A DNA stretch of 64,000 bases from Anaerolineaceae bacterium UBA1415 (GTDB lineage Bacteria; Chloroflexota; Anaerolineae; Anaerolineales; Anaerolineaceae), in the NCBI GenBank assembly GCA_002305635.1, contig DBPR01000014.1, forward strand, positions 35,994 to 99,993, given 5' to 3'. The position numbers and the translations under genes are program-made. Positions within the stretch are counted from its first letter, which is position 1. Every line of letters starts with the position of its first letter. Below the pieces are notes generated by a model that saw only the letters and a list, made by a program, of their open reading frames with translations, ran no database searches and had not been told where the DNA came from. Of the stretch, positions 8,704 to 17,602 are shown piece after piece.

Positions 8704-9299
8704 GAGGCTTCCTCTTCGGCATGCTTGATAACAAAGAAAGAGCCCATCATCGCAAGCATAAGGTTCACAGCAACCAGGAGTGCTTCAAGCATCAATGAGA
8801 AGTCGAGGCGGTTATAAAGGAGCTGAAATCCGCACAGAAAAGTAAGAATGCCGATCGCCAGATAGAAAGGTTCGCGGGTGGTTCCGATTTGAAGGATGCC
8901 GAGAACAATTAATCCCAAACACAGAAAGAGATAAGAGCCAGGGACTGCAGGGAAAACAGTCGGCTGAAGCTGGGGGATGAAGGCGAGCAAGAGGGATAAA
9001 AGCAAAATTCCTGCCAAAGCTCTGAAAACCTCGCCGCTGGTAAGGCGCAACATGAGATCGATGCGCTTGATCCCTCCCACATTGATCAGGGAGAGATAAA
9101 GGATCAGTGTGACCATCAATCCAGTTAGGGGCTGGATAATTGCCACCTGAAGCGGGAGAAAACTGCGCAAAACAGGGAAGAGGCAGAGGAACTGAACTGT
9201 CAGTGTGATCAGGTTCAGCGTCCATTGCCTTCTGATCAGGATCAGAAGCGAGGAGAGCAGCGCCAGATAGAGGGCGAGCGTATAAAGAATGTCGGTCAC
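8700..9299 (-). CDS. HyfE/NuoK-like membrane subunit
   Basis: A 199-residue protein made of about six or seven transmembrane helices. Its C-terminal part, LMLEALLVAVNLMLAMM, resembles the NuoK segment in which a buried glutamate precedes AVNL. The total length fits hydrogenase-4 subunit E, which includes a NuoK-like half. The start is GTG 9299, directly behind GGAGGGAGATC and overlapping the preceding stop (GTGA). The longer upstream frame would lie inside the neighbouring gene. It is translationally coupled to both neighbours, supporting a common complex. Homology is inferred from these few motifs and context, so subunit naming is tentative. Confidence 0.6.
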   Translation of the reverse strand: MTDILYTLALYLALLSSLLILIRRQWTLNLITLTVQFLCLFPVLRSFLPLQVAIIQPLTGLMVTLILYLSLINVGGIKRIDLMLRLTSGEVFRALAGILLLSLLLAFIPQLQPTVFPAVPGSYLFLCLGLIVLGILQIGTTREPFYLAIGILTFLCGFQLLYNRLDFSLMLEALLVAVNLMLAMMGSFFVIKHAEEEAS

Positions 9300-10909
9300 G
9301 ATCTCCCTCCAAGCGACAAAAAGATAATGGAAAGGATAACAATAAAGACCAAAGACCACAAAACCCCGCCATCTCCTTCAATGATCTGGTTGAAGAAGGC
9401 ACCCAGGCTGCTGAGCGCGATGAAAAGTTTACGGAAGGCGGTGGAAACCCAGGCGAGGCTGAGGAACTGACGCAGGGAACTGATCATCAGGGACAGCAGG
9501 CGGTAGAAAGGTATCGTTTGGGGAAGTTTCGTGGAAGCCTTGTCAAAGCCAAATTTCCAGCCCAGAACCAGCGCCACGAGGACGATGAAAAGGCTGATCC
9601 CGCTGCCCGGTAAACTGCCGGTAGTGAGCACGCCAGGCCAGCCTGCCAGATTAAGCACCAATATTGTTTGGATCAGGATCACTAACCCGAGCGGAAAAGT
9701 GATGCGGGCGTATTTCTCCAGACCGGTCACGGTGCTCTCGGATCTGAACAAGAAACGCAGATAACCAATGACCAAAAAGGCGTGGGTGAGCACCATTATC
9801 ACCCAGGTAAAGTTGATCCACTCAGGCAGCAGACCTTGCCAGCCAGAGGCGGCCAGGGTATAGGGCAAGCCAGTAAAGCCAATCAATCCGATGAGCGGTA
9901 AGAACATGATCCTGCGGATGGGCGGATCGAAGAGAAAGAGAAGGCTGCCAGAAAGCAGGAGCCCCAGACCCCAAACCCGACTGGCGCCGGGGTGCCCGTT
10001 CAGCGCGCTCTGGACGGCAAAAGCAGACAGGGCGACAACCCAGTACGGTCTGGCTTCAAAACTGCTCTCACGGGTCATCCACATGACAGCCGAATAAAAA
10101 GCGGCGATCAAGGTCAGCACCTGGACAACAGTTGAAAAGGTCTTGTCAAAATGAAGAAATTCATCCTGCATTTGGGCGATCAGAACCAGGGCTGAAGCCG
10201 CTGGCATAAGACGAAAGAGGATGCCAGAGCCTCGTCGCAGTTCAGGGCTGTCAAGGAAGGGGAGATTCAAGGGGAGCACGCCCAGTCGCAAACCAGCCGC
10301 CATCAGGAAATAGATACTGGCATTGGCAATTTGCGCGTAGCCGACTTGTACCGGATCGATGCGCCAGGTATTGGCAGTCGCAAAGACCAGCATGAAGGTG
10401 CTCAGCAGGCGGATCCCAAAAGCGGAAGTGATCTTTGAGCCTAACTGAGAGGCACTCGAAAGCTGCAGGAGAGAAAGAATGTCAACCAGATCGATCAGCA
10501 TCCATGAGATCGCCATGGTGAGCGGGTTGGCAGCCAGGATGGAAATGAGATTCAGCGCTGTGATCGTGAGCACGCGCAGCCAGGAATAGGGCGTGATGCC
10601 CGCTTCCATGCGGGTTGTATCGGTCAGCAATACTGCCACTGCCATGCTCAGGATGGCAACCAAAAAGGGCCAGTTGATGTAGTCGATCGCCAAGGCAAGC
10701 GGATCAGCGAAACTGCTTTCGGCATGCCAGGTCATGAGGGGAATGTCAGCAGGCAGATAGAGCCGTAAAACAAAAGAGGCGACCCAGGCGATCGAGGCGC
10801 TGACGATGGCGATCACCCAGGAACGGGCTGTGTTTGGCTTATAGGAGTGGGTAATAAGAATGAGGACTGCCCCCAATAAAAGCACTCCAAAGATCACATA
10901 GGTCAACAT
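9296..10909 (-). CDS. Divergent NuoL/NuoM/HyfB-like membrane protein
   Basis: A 537-residue polytopic protein with about 14 hydrophobic segments, first of three coupled membrane genes. It aligns by eye to the antiporter-like complex I subunits around AISWMLIDLVDILSLL (helix 5, Asp where Glu is usual) and AGLRLGVLPLNLPFLD (helix 7, Arg where Lys is usual, and Asn-Leu where His-x-Trp is usual). The helix-8 KRLLAY block is missing. It follows the dihydropyrimidinase stop by 15 bases. The role is inferred from the neighbouring NuoN- and HyfE-like genes. With altered channel residues it may couple ions differently or be structural. An unrelated transporter is less likely. Confidence 0.55.
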   Translation of the reverse strand: MLTYVIFGVLLLGAVLILITHSYKPNTARSWVIAIVSASIAWVASFVLRLYLPADIPLMTWHAESSFADPLALAIDYINWPFLVAILSMAVAVLLTDTTRMEAGITPYSWLRVLTITALNLISILAANPLTMAISWMLIDLVDILSLLQLSSASQLGSKITSAFGIRLLSTFMLVFATANTWRIDPVQVGYAQIANASIYFLMAAGLRLGVLPLNLPFLDSPELRRGSGILFRLMPAASALVLIAQMQDEFLHFDKTFSTVVQVLTLIAAFYSAVMWMTRESSFEARPYWVVALSAFAVQSALNGHPGASRVWGLGLLLSGSLLFLFDPPIRRIMFLPLIGLIGFTGLPYTLAASGWQGLLPEWINFTWVIMVLTHAFLVIGYLRFLFRSESTVTGLEKYARITFPLGLVILIQTILVLNLAGWPGVLTTGSLPGSGISLFIVLVALVLGWKFGFDKASTKLPQTIPFYRLLSLMISSLRQFLSLAWVSTAFRKLFIALSSLGAFFNQIIEGDGGVLWSLVFIVILSIIFLSLGGRS

Positions 10910-10924
10910 GATTTATCTCTGTTC

Positions 10925-12340
10925 TTAGAGCACTTCTCCACTTAAGCGTTCGATGAAACGACCCTGACCAGGTTTGCCAAACCATTCGCCGTGGTCAACC
11001 AGGATGGCGCCGCGCTGCATGACGATCACCGGATAGCCTTTCAGTTGAAAGCCTTCGTAAAGGTTGTAATCAGTGCGGTGTTTGGCGGTTTTGACGCCGT
11101 AGTTAACTTCAAGGTTTGGATCCCAGATGGCGATATCAGCATCCGAACCGACTTGCAAAACGCCCTTTTTGGGGTAGAGCCCAAATATTTTGGCGGCGTT
11201 GGTCGCGCTGAGAGCGACAAAGCGTTCCGGGCTGATGCGCCCGCTGGCAACGGCATGGGTCCAGAAGAGGGGCAGACGGTCGCCAAGACCAGGCAGACCG
11301 TTGGGGATTTTGGTAAAGTCGTTCTTGCCCAATTCTTTACCAGGAATGGCAATTGGTTTGCCTTCGTACTCGATCGCTTTTGTGCCGTCGTAAAAGAAGG
11401 GGCAATGATCGGTTGCCAGCACCTGAATGCTGCCGTCGATGAGCCCTTGCCAGAGCCTTTGGTTGTCTTCTTTTCGGCGCATAGGCGGCGAGCAGATCCA
11501 TTTGGCGCCGTCTTCCGCCTGCAGGTTTTCTTCGCTAAAAAAGAGGTATTGCGGACAGGTTTCGCCCATGGCATAAATGCCTTTGGAGCGGGCATAGGCC
11601 AGTTGGTCTACTTCGCCTGCCATATTCATATGCACCAGGTAAACCGGAGCATCAGCCTGAGCTGCCAGGGCAAAGGCACGCAGGCTGGATTCGACCGCAC
11701 CCCAGCCAGGGCGGGTGAGCGCGTGCCAGATGGGCTGGGTGTGGCCTTCCCGCAGGGCTTCTTCAATAAGGATGTCGATCACATCGCCATTTTCGGCATG
11801 GACGAGGGTGAGCAGGTCGTGCTTGCCAGCAATGCGCATAGCTTTGAATATGTCGCCGTCGCTGATGCGCAAACGACCGTTGTAGGCAGTAAAGACCTTG
11901 ATGGACGTAATTCCGTATTCGGGTAAAAGAGGGAGTTCAGCCGCCACTTTCTCATCAAAATGGCTGATGTTCATGTGCGAGCTATAGTCGATACTGACTT
12001 TGGGATCGGCGTTCCTGCGATGTTGGCGAATGCTTTCTTCCAGACCGCTTTCAAGTTGAGAAACAAAGTCAATGATTGTGGTCGTGCCGCCAAAGGCGGC
12101 TGCTTTGCCACCAGTGTAATGGTCATCGGAGGAAATCGTCCCCATCATTTCCAGGTCAAGGTGGACGTGCGGGTCAATGCCGCCAGGCAGTACCAAAAGT
12201 CCGCTTGCATCAATGAGCTTTGCGTCCATTGCCTCAATGGAAGGAGATATCTGAGCTATTGTTTCGCCTTCAATCAGGATATCGGCCTTGAAACTCTTTT
12301 CAGCCGTTACAACGGTGCCATTTTTGATGATCGTTTTCAT
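10925..12340 (-). CDS. hydA: Dihydropyrimidinase / D-hydantoinase
   Basis: A 471-residue amidohydrolase of the cyclic-imide type. Metal ligands are visible: His58 and His60 in GGIDPHVHLD, the carboxylated lysine 148 in GITSIKVFTAY, His in LVHAENGD, His in VHMN, and Asp in ATDHCPF. The enzyme opens dihydropyrimidines or hydantoins reversibly, giving N-carbamoyl amino acids. In anaerobic purine-degrading clusters an equivalent gene is called hyuA. Its start lies two bases after the stop of the small unknown gene, so the pair is coupled. With carbamate kinase in the same run, it fits a route that recovers ATP from carbamoyl groups. The true substrate cannot be read from sequence. Confidence 0.88.
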   Translation of the reverse strand: MKTIIKNGTVVTAEKSFKADILIEGETIAQISPSIEAMDAKLIDASGLLVLPGGIDPHVHLDLEMMGTISSDDHYTGGKAAAFGGTTTIIDFVSQLESGLEESIRQHRRNADPKVSIDYSSHMNISHFDEKVAAELPLLPEYGITSIKVFTAYNGRLRISDGDIFKAMRIAGKHDLLTLVHAENGDVIDILIEEALREGHTQPIWHALTRPGWGAVESSLRAFALAAQADAPVYLVHMNMAGEVDQLAYARSKGIYAMGETCPQYLFFSEENLQAEDGAKWICSPPMRRKEDNQRLWQGLIDGSIQVLATDHCPFFYDGTKAIEYEGKPIAIPGKELGKNDFTKIPNGLPGLGDRLPLFWTHAVASGRISPERFVALSATNAAKIFGLYPKKGVLQVGSDADIAIWDPNLEVNYGVKTAKHRTDYNLYEGFQLKGYPVIVMQRGAILVDHGEWFGKPGQGRFIERLSGEVL

Positions 12341-12342
12341 TT

Positions 12343-12909
12343 CTACGCTTTCTTGTTTGCTAATCCGCTTAGAAGTGCCAGGATTGCCGGGTCGAGCAAG
12401 TCTTCCGGCAACTGTTCGGCGCGATATTCATCACTCTTAAGCGCTCGTTCTCTTAGCGCGCGCCATAATACGGGTCGTTCTTCATCGTGAACCGGCAGAT
12501 CGTTGAGTGATCGCGCTTCTTTGATCCGTTTTCCGGTTGTATAGAAAAAGGTGATCCGTTTCCAATCCCCAGCGGGGATGGGTTGAGGCAGTTCAAGCAA
12601 TCCACCCAGTTGAACCTTAAAGTATTCTTCACCTGCGCGGGGATGATCGAGTTGGTCCTGCAGGAGGTCTGCGCGGGTGGCCAGCTCATGACCCAAAATG
12701 GGTGCCAACCAGCGTATCTGATGCTTTTCATCTTTCCCGAAGGCAGCGGGTTGATAAAAAGCGAGGTAATCCACCGCAATGATCTTGGGGGCAGATTTGA
12801 GCGGAATTCGGTACCAGCCCAGCAGACGCGCGATATCAAGGTCGCGCGGCGAGGGGATCAAGGCCACCAAAACCAGGCTGGTATCCGGAATGTTCACTTC
12901 ACTATTCAA
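12343..12909 (-). CDS. Conserved-looking small protein of unknown function
   Basis: A 188-residue soluble protein with no signal peptide or membrane helix. Distinctive stretches are DLDIARLLGWYRIP near residue 23 and a central AVDYLAFYQPAAFG. I recognise no family and no catalytic motif. The start is a TTG at 12909 with GGAG four bases upstream, nine bases after the stop of the PLP-enzyme gene; a GTG at 12897 is an alternative. It sits between the PLP enzyme and the dihydropyrimidinase and is tightly coupled to both, which suggests a role with them or simple operon membership. Confidence 0.65.
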   Translation of the reverse strand: MNSEVNIPDTSLVLVALIPSPRDLDIARLLGWYRIPLKSAPKIIAVDYLAFYQPAAFGKDEKHQIRWLAPILGHELATRADLLQDQLDHPRAGEEYFKVQLGGLLELPQPIPAGDWKRITFFYTTGKRIKEARSLNDLPVHDEERPVLWRALRERALKSDEYRAEQLPEDLLDPAILALLSGLANKKA

Positions 12910-12918
12910 AACGCTCCT

Positions 12919-14388
12919 TTAGAGCTGTACCGCTGCCTTGTGGTTAAACTCTTCGATCAAGGCATCAATTTCAGGCTGCTGGGTTTGGATCTCAGTCCAG
13001 TAATCGGGATCGTACCATTGCGCCATGATCTCTTCGTAGGTACGACCTTGCTGTTCGATCCAGGTGTAATACTTGAGATTATGGATGCGCTTGCGGTCCT
13101 TGTAGCCAAGTTCCTGCATGTAGTCCGTGGCTTGTCCCTTCAGGTAGCGGGCGTCATCGGCGATGGCATGATCACGGGTGTAATCGCCAAATTGCTCCTG
13201 CATTTCAACCAAACGGCTGTGGTAGAGGTCCATGGAGTCGGTCAGCACCGTCAGGACAATGTCTTCTTTGGTAAGCTCGTTATATTTGGCAAACTTGATG
13301 CAGGAGAGCAGGTTGCCGATGCCGGAGAAGCCCATCAGGTCAAGCTTGTTGACAAAAGCCTCATCGAGGCCGGAGGCAACCAGATATTCCTTGCCAACTT
13401 CTTCATTAAAGAGTCGGGCAAGCTGCACGACAGCGTTATCGTCAATGGCAGTGATGAAGTCCGTCGTGCGGACGTCATGAACCCAGGGCACATGCTTATC
13501 GCCGATGCCTTCGATGCGATGAGCGCCAAACCCGTTCTCAAGCAAAGTTGGGCATTGTTGCGCTTCGCTGGCAACGATCTTGCTGTACGGGAAGACCTGT
13601 TTCAGGTAGTCGCCCGCCGCGATCGTGCCGCCGGAACCAGTCGCGGAGACAAAGCCAGCCAGACGGTCGCGTTCGCCCATGACGGAGCGGGCAACTTTTT
13701 CGAGCGCGTCACCTGTCAGGCTGTAATGCCAGAGGTAATTGCCAAATTCTTCAAACTGGTTGAAGATCATCAGGTCCTGACCGCTGCGGCGGAGTTCCCA
13801 ACACTTGTCAAAAATTTCTTTTACATTCGATTCGGTGCCTGGCGTGGGGATGACCTCATCAGCCACGGTACGCAGCCAGTCGAAGCGTTCCTTGCTCATG
13901 CCTTCCGGCAGGATCGCGATCGATTTGCAGCCCAGCAGGTAAGAATCATAAGCACCGCCGCGGCAATAGTTGCCTGTGGAAGGCCAGACAGCCTTTTGGG
14001 TGGTGGGGTCGAACTGGCCGGTTACCAGCCGGGGAACCAAACAACCAAATGCCGCGCCAACTTTATGGACGCCGCATGGGAACCATTTTCCGACGAGGCC
14101 GATGATTCGGGCATCTACGCCTGTAAATTCCTTCGGGAATTCAACAAAGTTAGGACCACTAAAGAGTCCGCCGTGTGGGGTTGGTTCGTTGAACCAGGTG
14201 ATGCGGAAAAGATTGAGCGGGTGCAGATCCCAAAGGCCGATCTCTTTGAGGCGGATTTTAATATCATTGGGGATCAAGCTGGGGTCCTTTTGTTGAGCGA
14301 ATGTAGGAATGATGATTTTCTTCTCCCGAACTCTTTGGATGGTTCGTTCGAGACGGTCATGCATGATGGTTAAGTCAATTTTGGTCAT
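12919..14388 (-). CDS. Fold-type II PLP-dependent enzyme, cysteine synthase-like
   Basis: A 489-residue protein of the tryptophan synthase beta/cysteine synthase superfamily. PCGVHKVGAAF holds the likely PLP lysine, STGNYCRGGAYDSYLLGC matches the substrate-binding Ser-Thr-Gly-Asn loop, and SATGSGGTIAAGDYL is the phosphate-binding glycine loop. It is longer than normal cysteine synthase, with an extended C-terminus. Similar long PLP proteins occur beside carbamate kinase and dihydropyrimidinase genes in selenium-linked purine or amino-acid catabolic clusters, where they may act as lyases on diaminopropionate-like amino acids. The start ATG 14388 has GAGGG upstream. The reaction is unassigned; cystathionine beta-synthase-like chemistry is also possible. 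Confidence 0.75.
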   Translation of the reverse strand: MTKIDLTIMHDRLERTIQRVREKKIIIPTFAQQKDPSLIPNDIKIRLKEIGLWDLHPLNLFRITWFNEPTPHGGLFSGPNFVEFPKEFTGVDARIIGLVGKWFPCGVHKVGAAFGCLVPRLVTGQFDPTTQKAVWPSTGNYCRGGAYDSYLLGCKSIAILPEGMSKERFDWLRTVADEVIPTPGTESNVKEIFDKCWELRRSGQDLMIFNQFEEFGNYLWHYSLTGDALEKVARSVMGERDRLAGFVSATGSGGTIAAGDYLKQVFPYSKIVASEAQQCPTLLENGFGAHRIEGIGDKHVPWVHDVRTTDFITAIDDNAVVQLARLFNEEVGKEYLVASGLDEAFVNKLDLMGFSGIGNLLSCIKFAKYNELTKEDIVLTVLTDSMDLYHSRLVEMQEQFGDYTRDHAIADDARYLKGQATDYMQELGYKDRKRIHNLKYYTWIEQQGRTYEEIMAQWYDPDYWTEIQTQQPEIDALIEEFNHKAAVQL

Positions 14389-14406
14389 GAGTTTCCCTCA
14401 CAGTAT

Positions 14407-15372
14407 TTATTTTTTCTGATCAAGCCGGGTGGGATCGAGCGATTTGTCCGGTCCTTCGGCGACAATGTAAAGCGGTCTGCCTTTGGCCTCATCGTAGGTC
14501 CTGCCAATGTATTCGCCAAGGATGCCCATTCCGATGAAAAGCGAACCTGAAAGGAAAATGAGCGTGAGCCAGGTGGCGAGCACGTAGGTCAGGTCAACAC
14601 GATGGAAGATCGCCAAAAGCAGGTAGATAACTAATAATACCAGCGATAAGCCAACCAGGAAAGAACCGATCATGGTCAGGAGCTTAAGCGGATAGGTGGA
14701 AAAACCAGTGATGGCGTTAAGGGCCAGTTGGAGCATTTTCTTAAGCGGGTAATGCGTCTGACCGGCATGGCGGGCATGGCGTTTGTATTCGACGCCGATC
14801 TGTTTGAAGCCCACCCAGGCGCCCATGCCGCGCAGGAAGCGGTTGCATTCGCGCATGTCGTTGATTATATTGAGCGCGGTGCGGTCGATCAGCCTGAAGT
14901 CGCCGGTGTTAAGTGGGATCTTGACGTCGGTGATCCTGTAAATGAGTTTGTAGAAGAGCGATGCTGTGGTCAGTTTGAACCAACTTTCGCCTTCGCGTTC
15001 GGAACGAACGGCGTAGACGATCTGGTAGCCTTCGCGCCATTTTTCGATCAGGTCGAGGATAACTTCGGGCGGATCCTGCAGGTCAGCGTCGATGATCGTG
15101 ACTGCTTGCCCGCGGCTGTAGTCCATTCCGGCGGTGACGGCGATCTGGTGACCAAAATTGCGGGCAAAGATGACTGGTCTGACGCGTTCATCTTTGGCGG
15201 CCAGCTCACGGATCACATCCGTGGAGCCATCGGCGCTGCCGTCGTCCACCAAAATTAATTCCCAGCCTTCGTCGGTTTGGTCCATAACGTTTTTGACGCG
15301 TTCGTAGAGCAGGGGTAGGTTTTCGATCTCATTGTAAATGGGGGCGATGACAGTAAAAGTTGGATCAGACAT
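14407..15372 (-). CDS. Polyprenyl-phosphate glycosyltransferase (GtrB/ArnC-like GT2)
   Basis: A 321-residue membrane glycosyltransferase. The GT2 domain begins FTVIAPIYNEIENLPLLYER, followed by the nucleotide-binding VDDGSADGS and the catalytic DADLQDPPE. Two C-terminal transmembrane helices (about residues 230-300) end in GEYIGRTYDEAKGRP, as in GtrB and dolichol-phosphate mannose synthase relatives. It should transfer a sugar from a nucleotide donor to undecaprenyl phosphate at the inner face of the membrane. The gene overlaps the threonine synthase-like gene by eight bases and is read in the same run, although its job is not obviously catabolic. Family is sure; the sugar is unknown. Confidence 0.88.
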   Translation of the reverse strand: MSDPTFTVIAPIYNEIENLPLLYERVKNVMDQTDEGWELILVDDGSADGSTDVIRELAAKDERVRPVIFARNFGHQIAVTAGMDYSRGQAVTIIDADLQDPPEVILDLIEKWREGYQIVYAVRSEREGESWFKLTTASLFYKLIYRITDVKIPLNTGDFRLIDRTALNIINDMRECNRFLRGMGAWVGFKQIGVEYKRHARHAGQTHYPLKKMLQLALNAITGFSTYPLKLLTMIGSFLVGLSLVLLVIYLLLAIFHRVDLTYVLATWLTLIFLSGSLFIGMGILGEYIGRTYDEAKGRPLYIVAEGPDKSLDPTRLDQKK

Positions 15373-16606
15373 GTAAAACCTCCTTTAGGTTCGATAGGCC
15401 TGGCTCGATGATGGGGGCGGCTGGCACTGCCTGCATGGCAGCCTTGATATCCTTGAGCCCTGATCCGGTTGACATGACCAGAACCGGTTCGTCAGGGTTG
15501 ATCTGGTGATCTTTGAGCGCTTTGACCAGACCGGCATAAGCAGTGGCTGCGGCTGGTTCAACAAAGAGCCCAACACTGCCTAATTCAGGAATGGCAGCCA
15601 GGATTTCCTGATCGTTGACCGTCAGATAAAAACCTCCGCTCTGACGGACGCGCTGCAGCGCGCGCAGGCCATCGCGGGGCAGGTCAACACTGATGCTGTC
15701 TGCGATCGTGTTGGAGTAAACCGCTTCGATGGTGTTCTTGCCCTGGCTGAAAGCATTGAAGATTGCCGCGGAACCTTGCGCCTGGACGCCGATCAGACGG
15801 GGCAGTTTCCCGATCCAACCCAGATGGAGCAGATCGAGAAAGCCTTTGGCAATGCCGGAAAGGATGTTGCCATCCCCGACCGGAATAAAGACGTTCAGAG
15901 TCTTCTCTTTGGGTAGAAAACGGAGCACCTGCTCCCAGATCTCAAGCCCGGCAGTCTTTTTCCCTTCGACGGTGAAGGGGTTGTAGCCGGTGTTGCGGTT
16001 GTACCAGCCGAATTCCTGAGATGCCTGGATGCTGAGGTCGAAAGCATCGTCGTAGCTGCCGTCAACCAGAACGACTTCGGCCCCGAAGGTGAGCAACTGG
16101 GCGATCTTCGCAGGTGGCGCGGTGCGAGGCGCCAGGATGATGGCGCGTTTGCCGACACTGGCAGCCATGCAGGCCATGGCCGCGCCCGCGTTGCCGGTTG
16201 AGGCGGCAATGATCGTGTCGATATTATCATGCAGGGCTTTGGCGATCACGATCGCGCTGGCACGATCTTTAAAGGATGCGCTGGGGTTGGAGCTATCGTC
16301 TTTGATAAAGAGTTGGCTTAACCCCAGTTTCGCGCGCAGCCGACCGGATTGGTAGACGGGCGTAAAGCCCACCCGATGCAGCGGCGTGTGCTCAAAACCC
16401 GGGTCAGGCACCGCCAACAGGGGCGCGTAACGCCAAAGTGAGCGCTCCGGATTGTTTAATATAGCTTCCTGCCTGATCTGCTTTGGATCGCTCTCGAAAC
16501 TAAAATGTGTATCGAGGTTGCCACCGCAGGCAGGGCAGGCGTAGTTCACTTCGGCAGGGGTGTACTCTGCCTGACATTGTGAACACTGAAAAAAGCTGAT
16601 GCTCAT
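15365..16606 (-). CDS. thrC: Threonine synthase-like PLP enzyme with N-terminal zinc ribbon
   Basis: A 413-residue fold-type II PLP enzyme. The N-terminus is a zinc ribbon (CSQCQ at residues 8-12, CPACGG at 29-34), common in threonine synthases. SNPSASFKDRA carries the PLP lysine, STGNAGAAMACMAA the substrate loop, and MSTGSGLKD a C-terminal phosphate contact. It should convert O-phosphohomoserine to threonine, but relatives called PLP-dependent lyase/thiolase are frequent in purine and selenium-linked catabolic clusters. It starts seven bases after the carbamate kinase gene and overlaps the glycosyltransferase gene. Co-location with arcC and hydA, not with homoserine genes, favours a catabolic role; this is inference. 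Confidence 0.78.
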   Translation of the reverse strand: MSISFFQCSQCQAEYTPAEVNYACPACGGNLDTHFSFESDPKQIRQEAILNNPERSLWRYAPLLAVPDPGFEHTPLHRVGFTPVYQSGRLRAKLGLSQLFIKDDSSNPSASFKDRASAIVIAKALHDNIDTIIAASTGNAGAAMACMAASVGKRAIILAPRTAPPAKIAQLLTFGAEVVLVDGSYDDAFDLSIQASQEFGWYNRNTGYNPFTVEGKKTAGLEIWEQVLRFLPKEKTLNVFIPVGDGNILSGIAKGFLDLLHLGWIGKLPRLIGVQAQGSAAIFNAFSQGKNTIEAVYSNTIADSISVDLPRDGLRALQRVRQSGGFYLTVNDQEILAAIPELGSVGLFVEPAAATAYAGLVKALKDHQINPDEPVLVMSTGSGLKDIKAAMQAVPAAPIIEPGLSNLKEVLHV

Positions 16607-16612
16607 AAGCCT

Positions 16613-17560
16613 TTAGGGCACGATCCAGGTGCCGGTCTTTCCATCCAGGGCGTCTTTAATGTGTTCCGGGTCAGTGATGAGGGCTTTTTTGCCGCCAGCG
16701 GACATGTATTTCAGAATGGCTTCGATCTTTGGCAGCATGGAGCCTTTGGCGAACTGACCTTCCGACATATATTGTTTGGCTTCGGCCACAGTCATTGAAT
16801 CGAGCCATTTTTGATCAGGTTTGTTGAAATTAATGGCAACTTTTTCAACCGCGGTGCTGATCAGGAAGAGGTCGGCATTGATCATACTGGCCAGAATGGC
16901 GGAACCAAGGTCTTTATCGATCACAGCTTCCACACCTGTCAGACTGCCATCTTCTTTTTCCATCACGGGGATACCGCCGCCGCCCACGGCGACGACGACA
17001 AAGCCCTTATCGATCAGATTGCGAATGGCGTCTGCTTCTACGATGGTCTGAGGAATGGGCGAAGGGACGACACGACGCCAGCCCCGACCAGCATCTTCAA
17101 CCACGACCCAACCTTCTTTTTCCTTCTTTTCCTTGGCGAGATGCTCGTCCATAAAGGAGCCGATCGGTTTGGTGGGGTTTTGGAAAGCGGGATCTTTTGA
17201 ATCTACAATGGTTTGAGTGATCACTGTTGCGGCTTGCTTTTGAATGCCCCGATCGTGGAATACGTTGTAGAGGATCTGCTGAAACATGTAGCCAATCGAG
17301 CCTTGCGTATCAGCGCCACAAAAATCCAATGGGACCTCGGGAAGTTCCTTTGCGGAAATTTCCGATCGGCGCAGGACGAAACCAACCTGGGGACCGTTAC
17401 CATGGGTCACGACGACATCCCAGCCTTCCTCGATCATGTTGGCGATGTGATTCATTGTTTTGACAGCAGCCTGATATTGATCAGGAATCGATTGATGATC
17501 TTTGTCCTGAATGAGGGCGTTTCCGCCAACTGCGACAACAGCCAAACCTTTTTTTTGCAT
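16613..17560 (-). CDS. arcC: Carbamate kinase
   Basis: A 315-residue member of the amino acid kinase family. It opens VVAVGGNALIQ, followed by the HGNGPQVGFVLRR block near residue 54, VVAVGGGGIPV near 190, and EAVIDKDLGSAILA near 213, all characteristic of ArcC/YqeA. The enzyme transfers phosphate from carbamoyl phosphate to ADP, giving ATP, ammonia and CO2. Length is normal. AAGGAG lies ten bases before the ATG. The gene lies 42 bases after the amidohydrolase gene and directly before the thrC-like gene. No ornithine or oxamate carbamoyltransferase is present in the window, so the source of carbamoyl phosphate is not shown. Confidence 0.95.
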   Translation of the reverse strand: MQKKGLAVVAVGGNALIQDKDHQSIPDQYQAAVKTMNHIANMIEEGWDVVVTHGNGPQVGFVLRRSEISAKELPEVPLDFCGADTQGSIGYMFQQILYNVFHDRGIQKQAATVITQTIVDSKDPAFQNPTKPIGSFMDEHLAKEKKEKEGWVVVEDAGRGWRRVVPSPIPQTIVEADAIRNLIDKGFVVVAVGGGGIPVMEKEDGSLTGVEAVIDKDLGSAILASMINADLFLISTAVEKVAINFNKPDQKWLDSMTVAEAKQYMSEGQFAKGSMLPKIEAILKYMSAGGKKALITDPEHIKDALDGKTGTWIVP

Positions 17561-17602
17561 AAAATGAGTTCTCCTTTTGCCCTTTAATAAGGGAAATTAT
17601 TA

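Noticed and set aside
12583..14373. A 596-codon open frame on the plus strand
   Set aside because: It is antisense to the PLP-enzyme gene, has no ribosome site and its translation resembles no protein; it arises from codon bias on the opposite strand.
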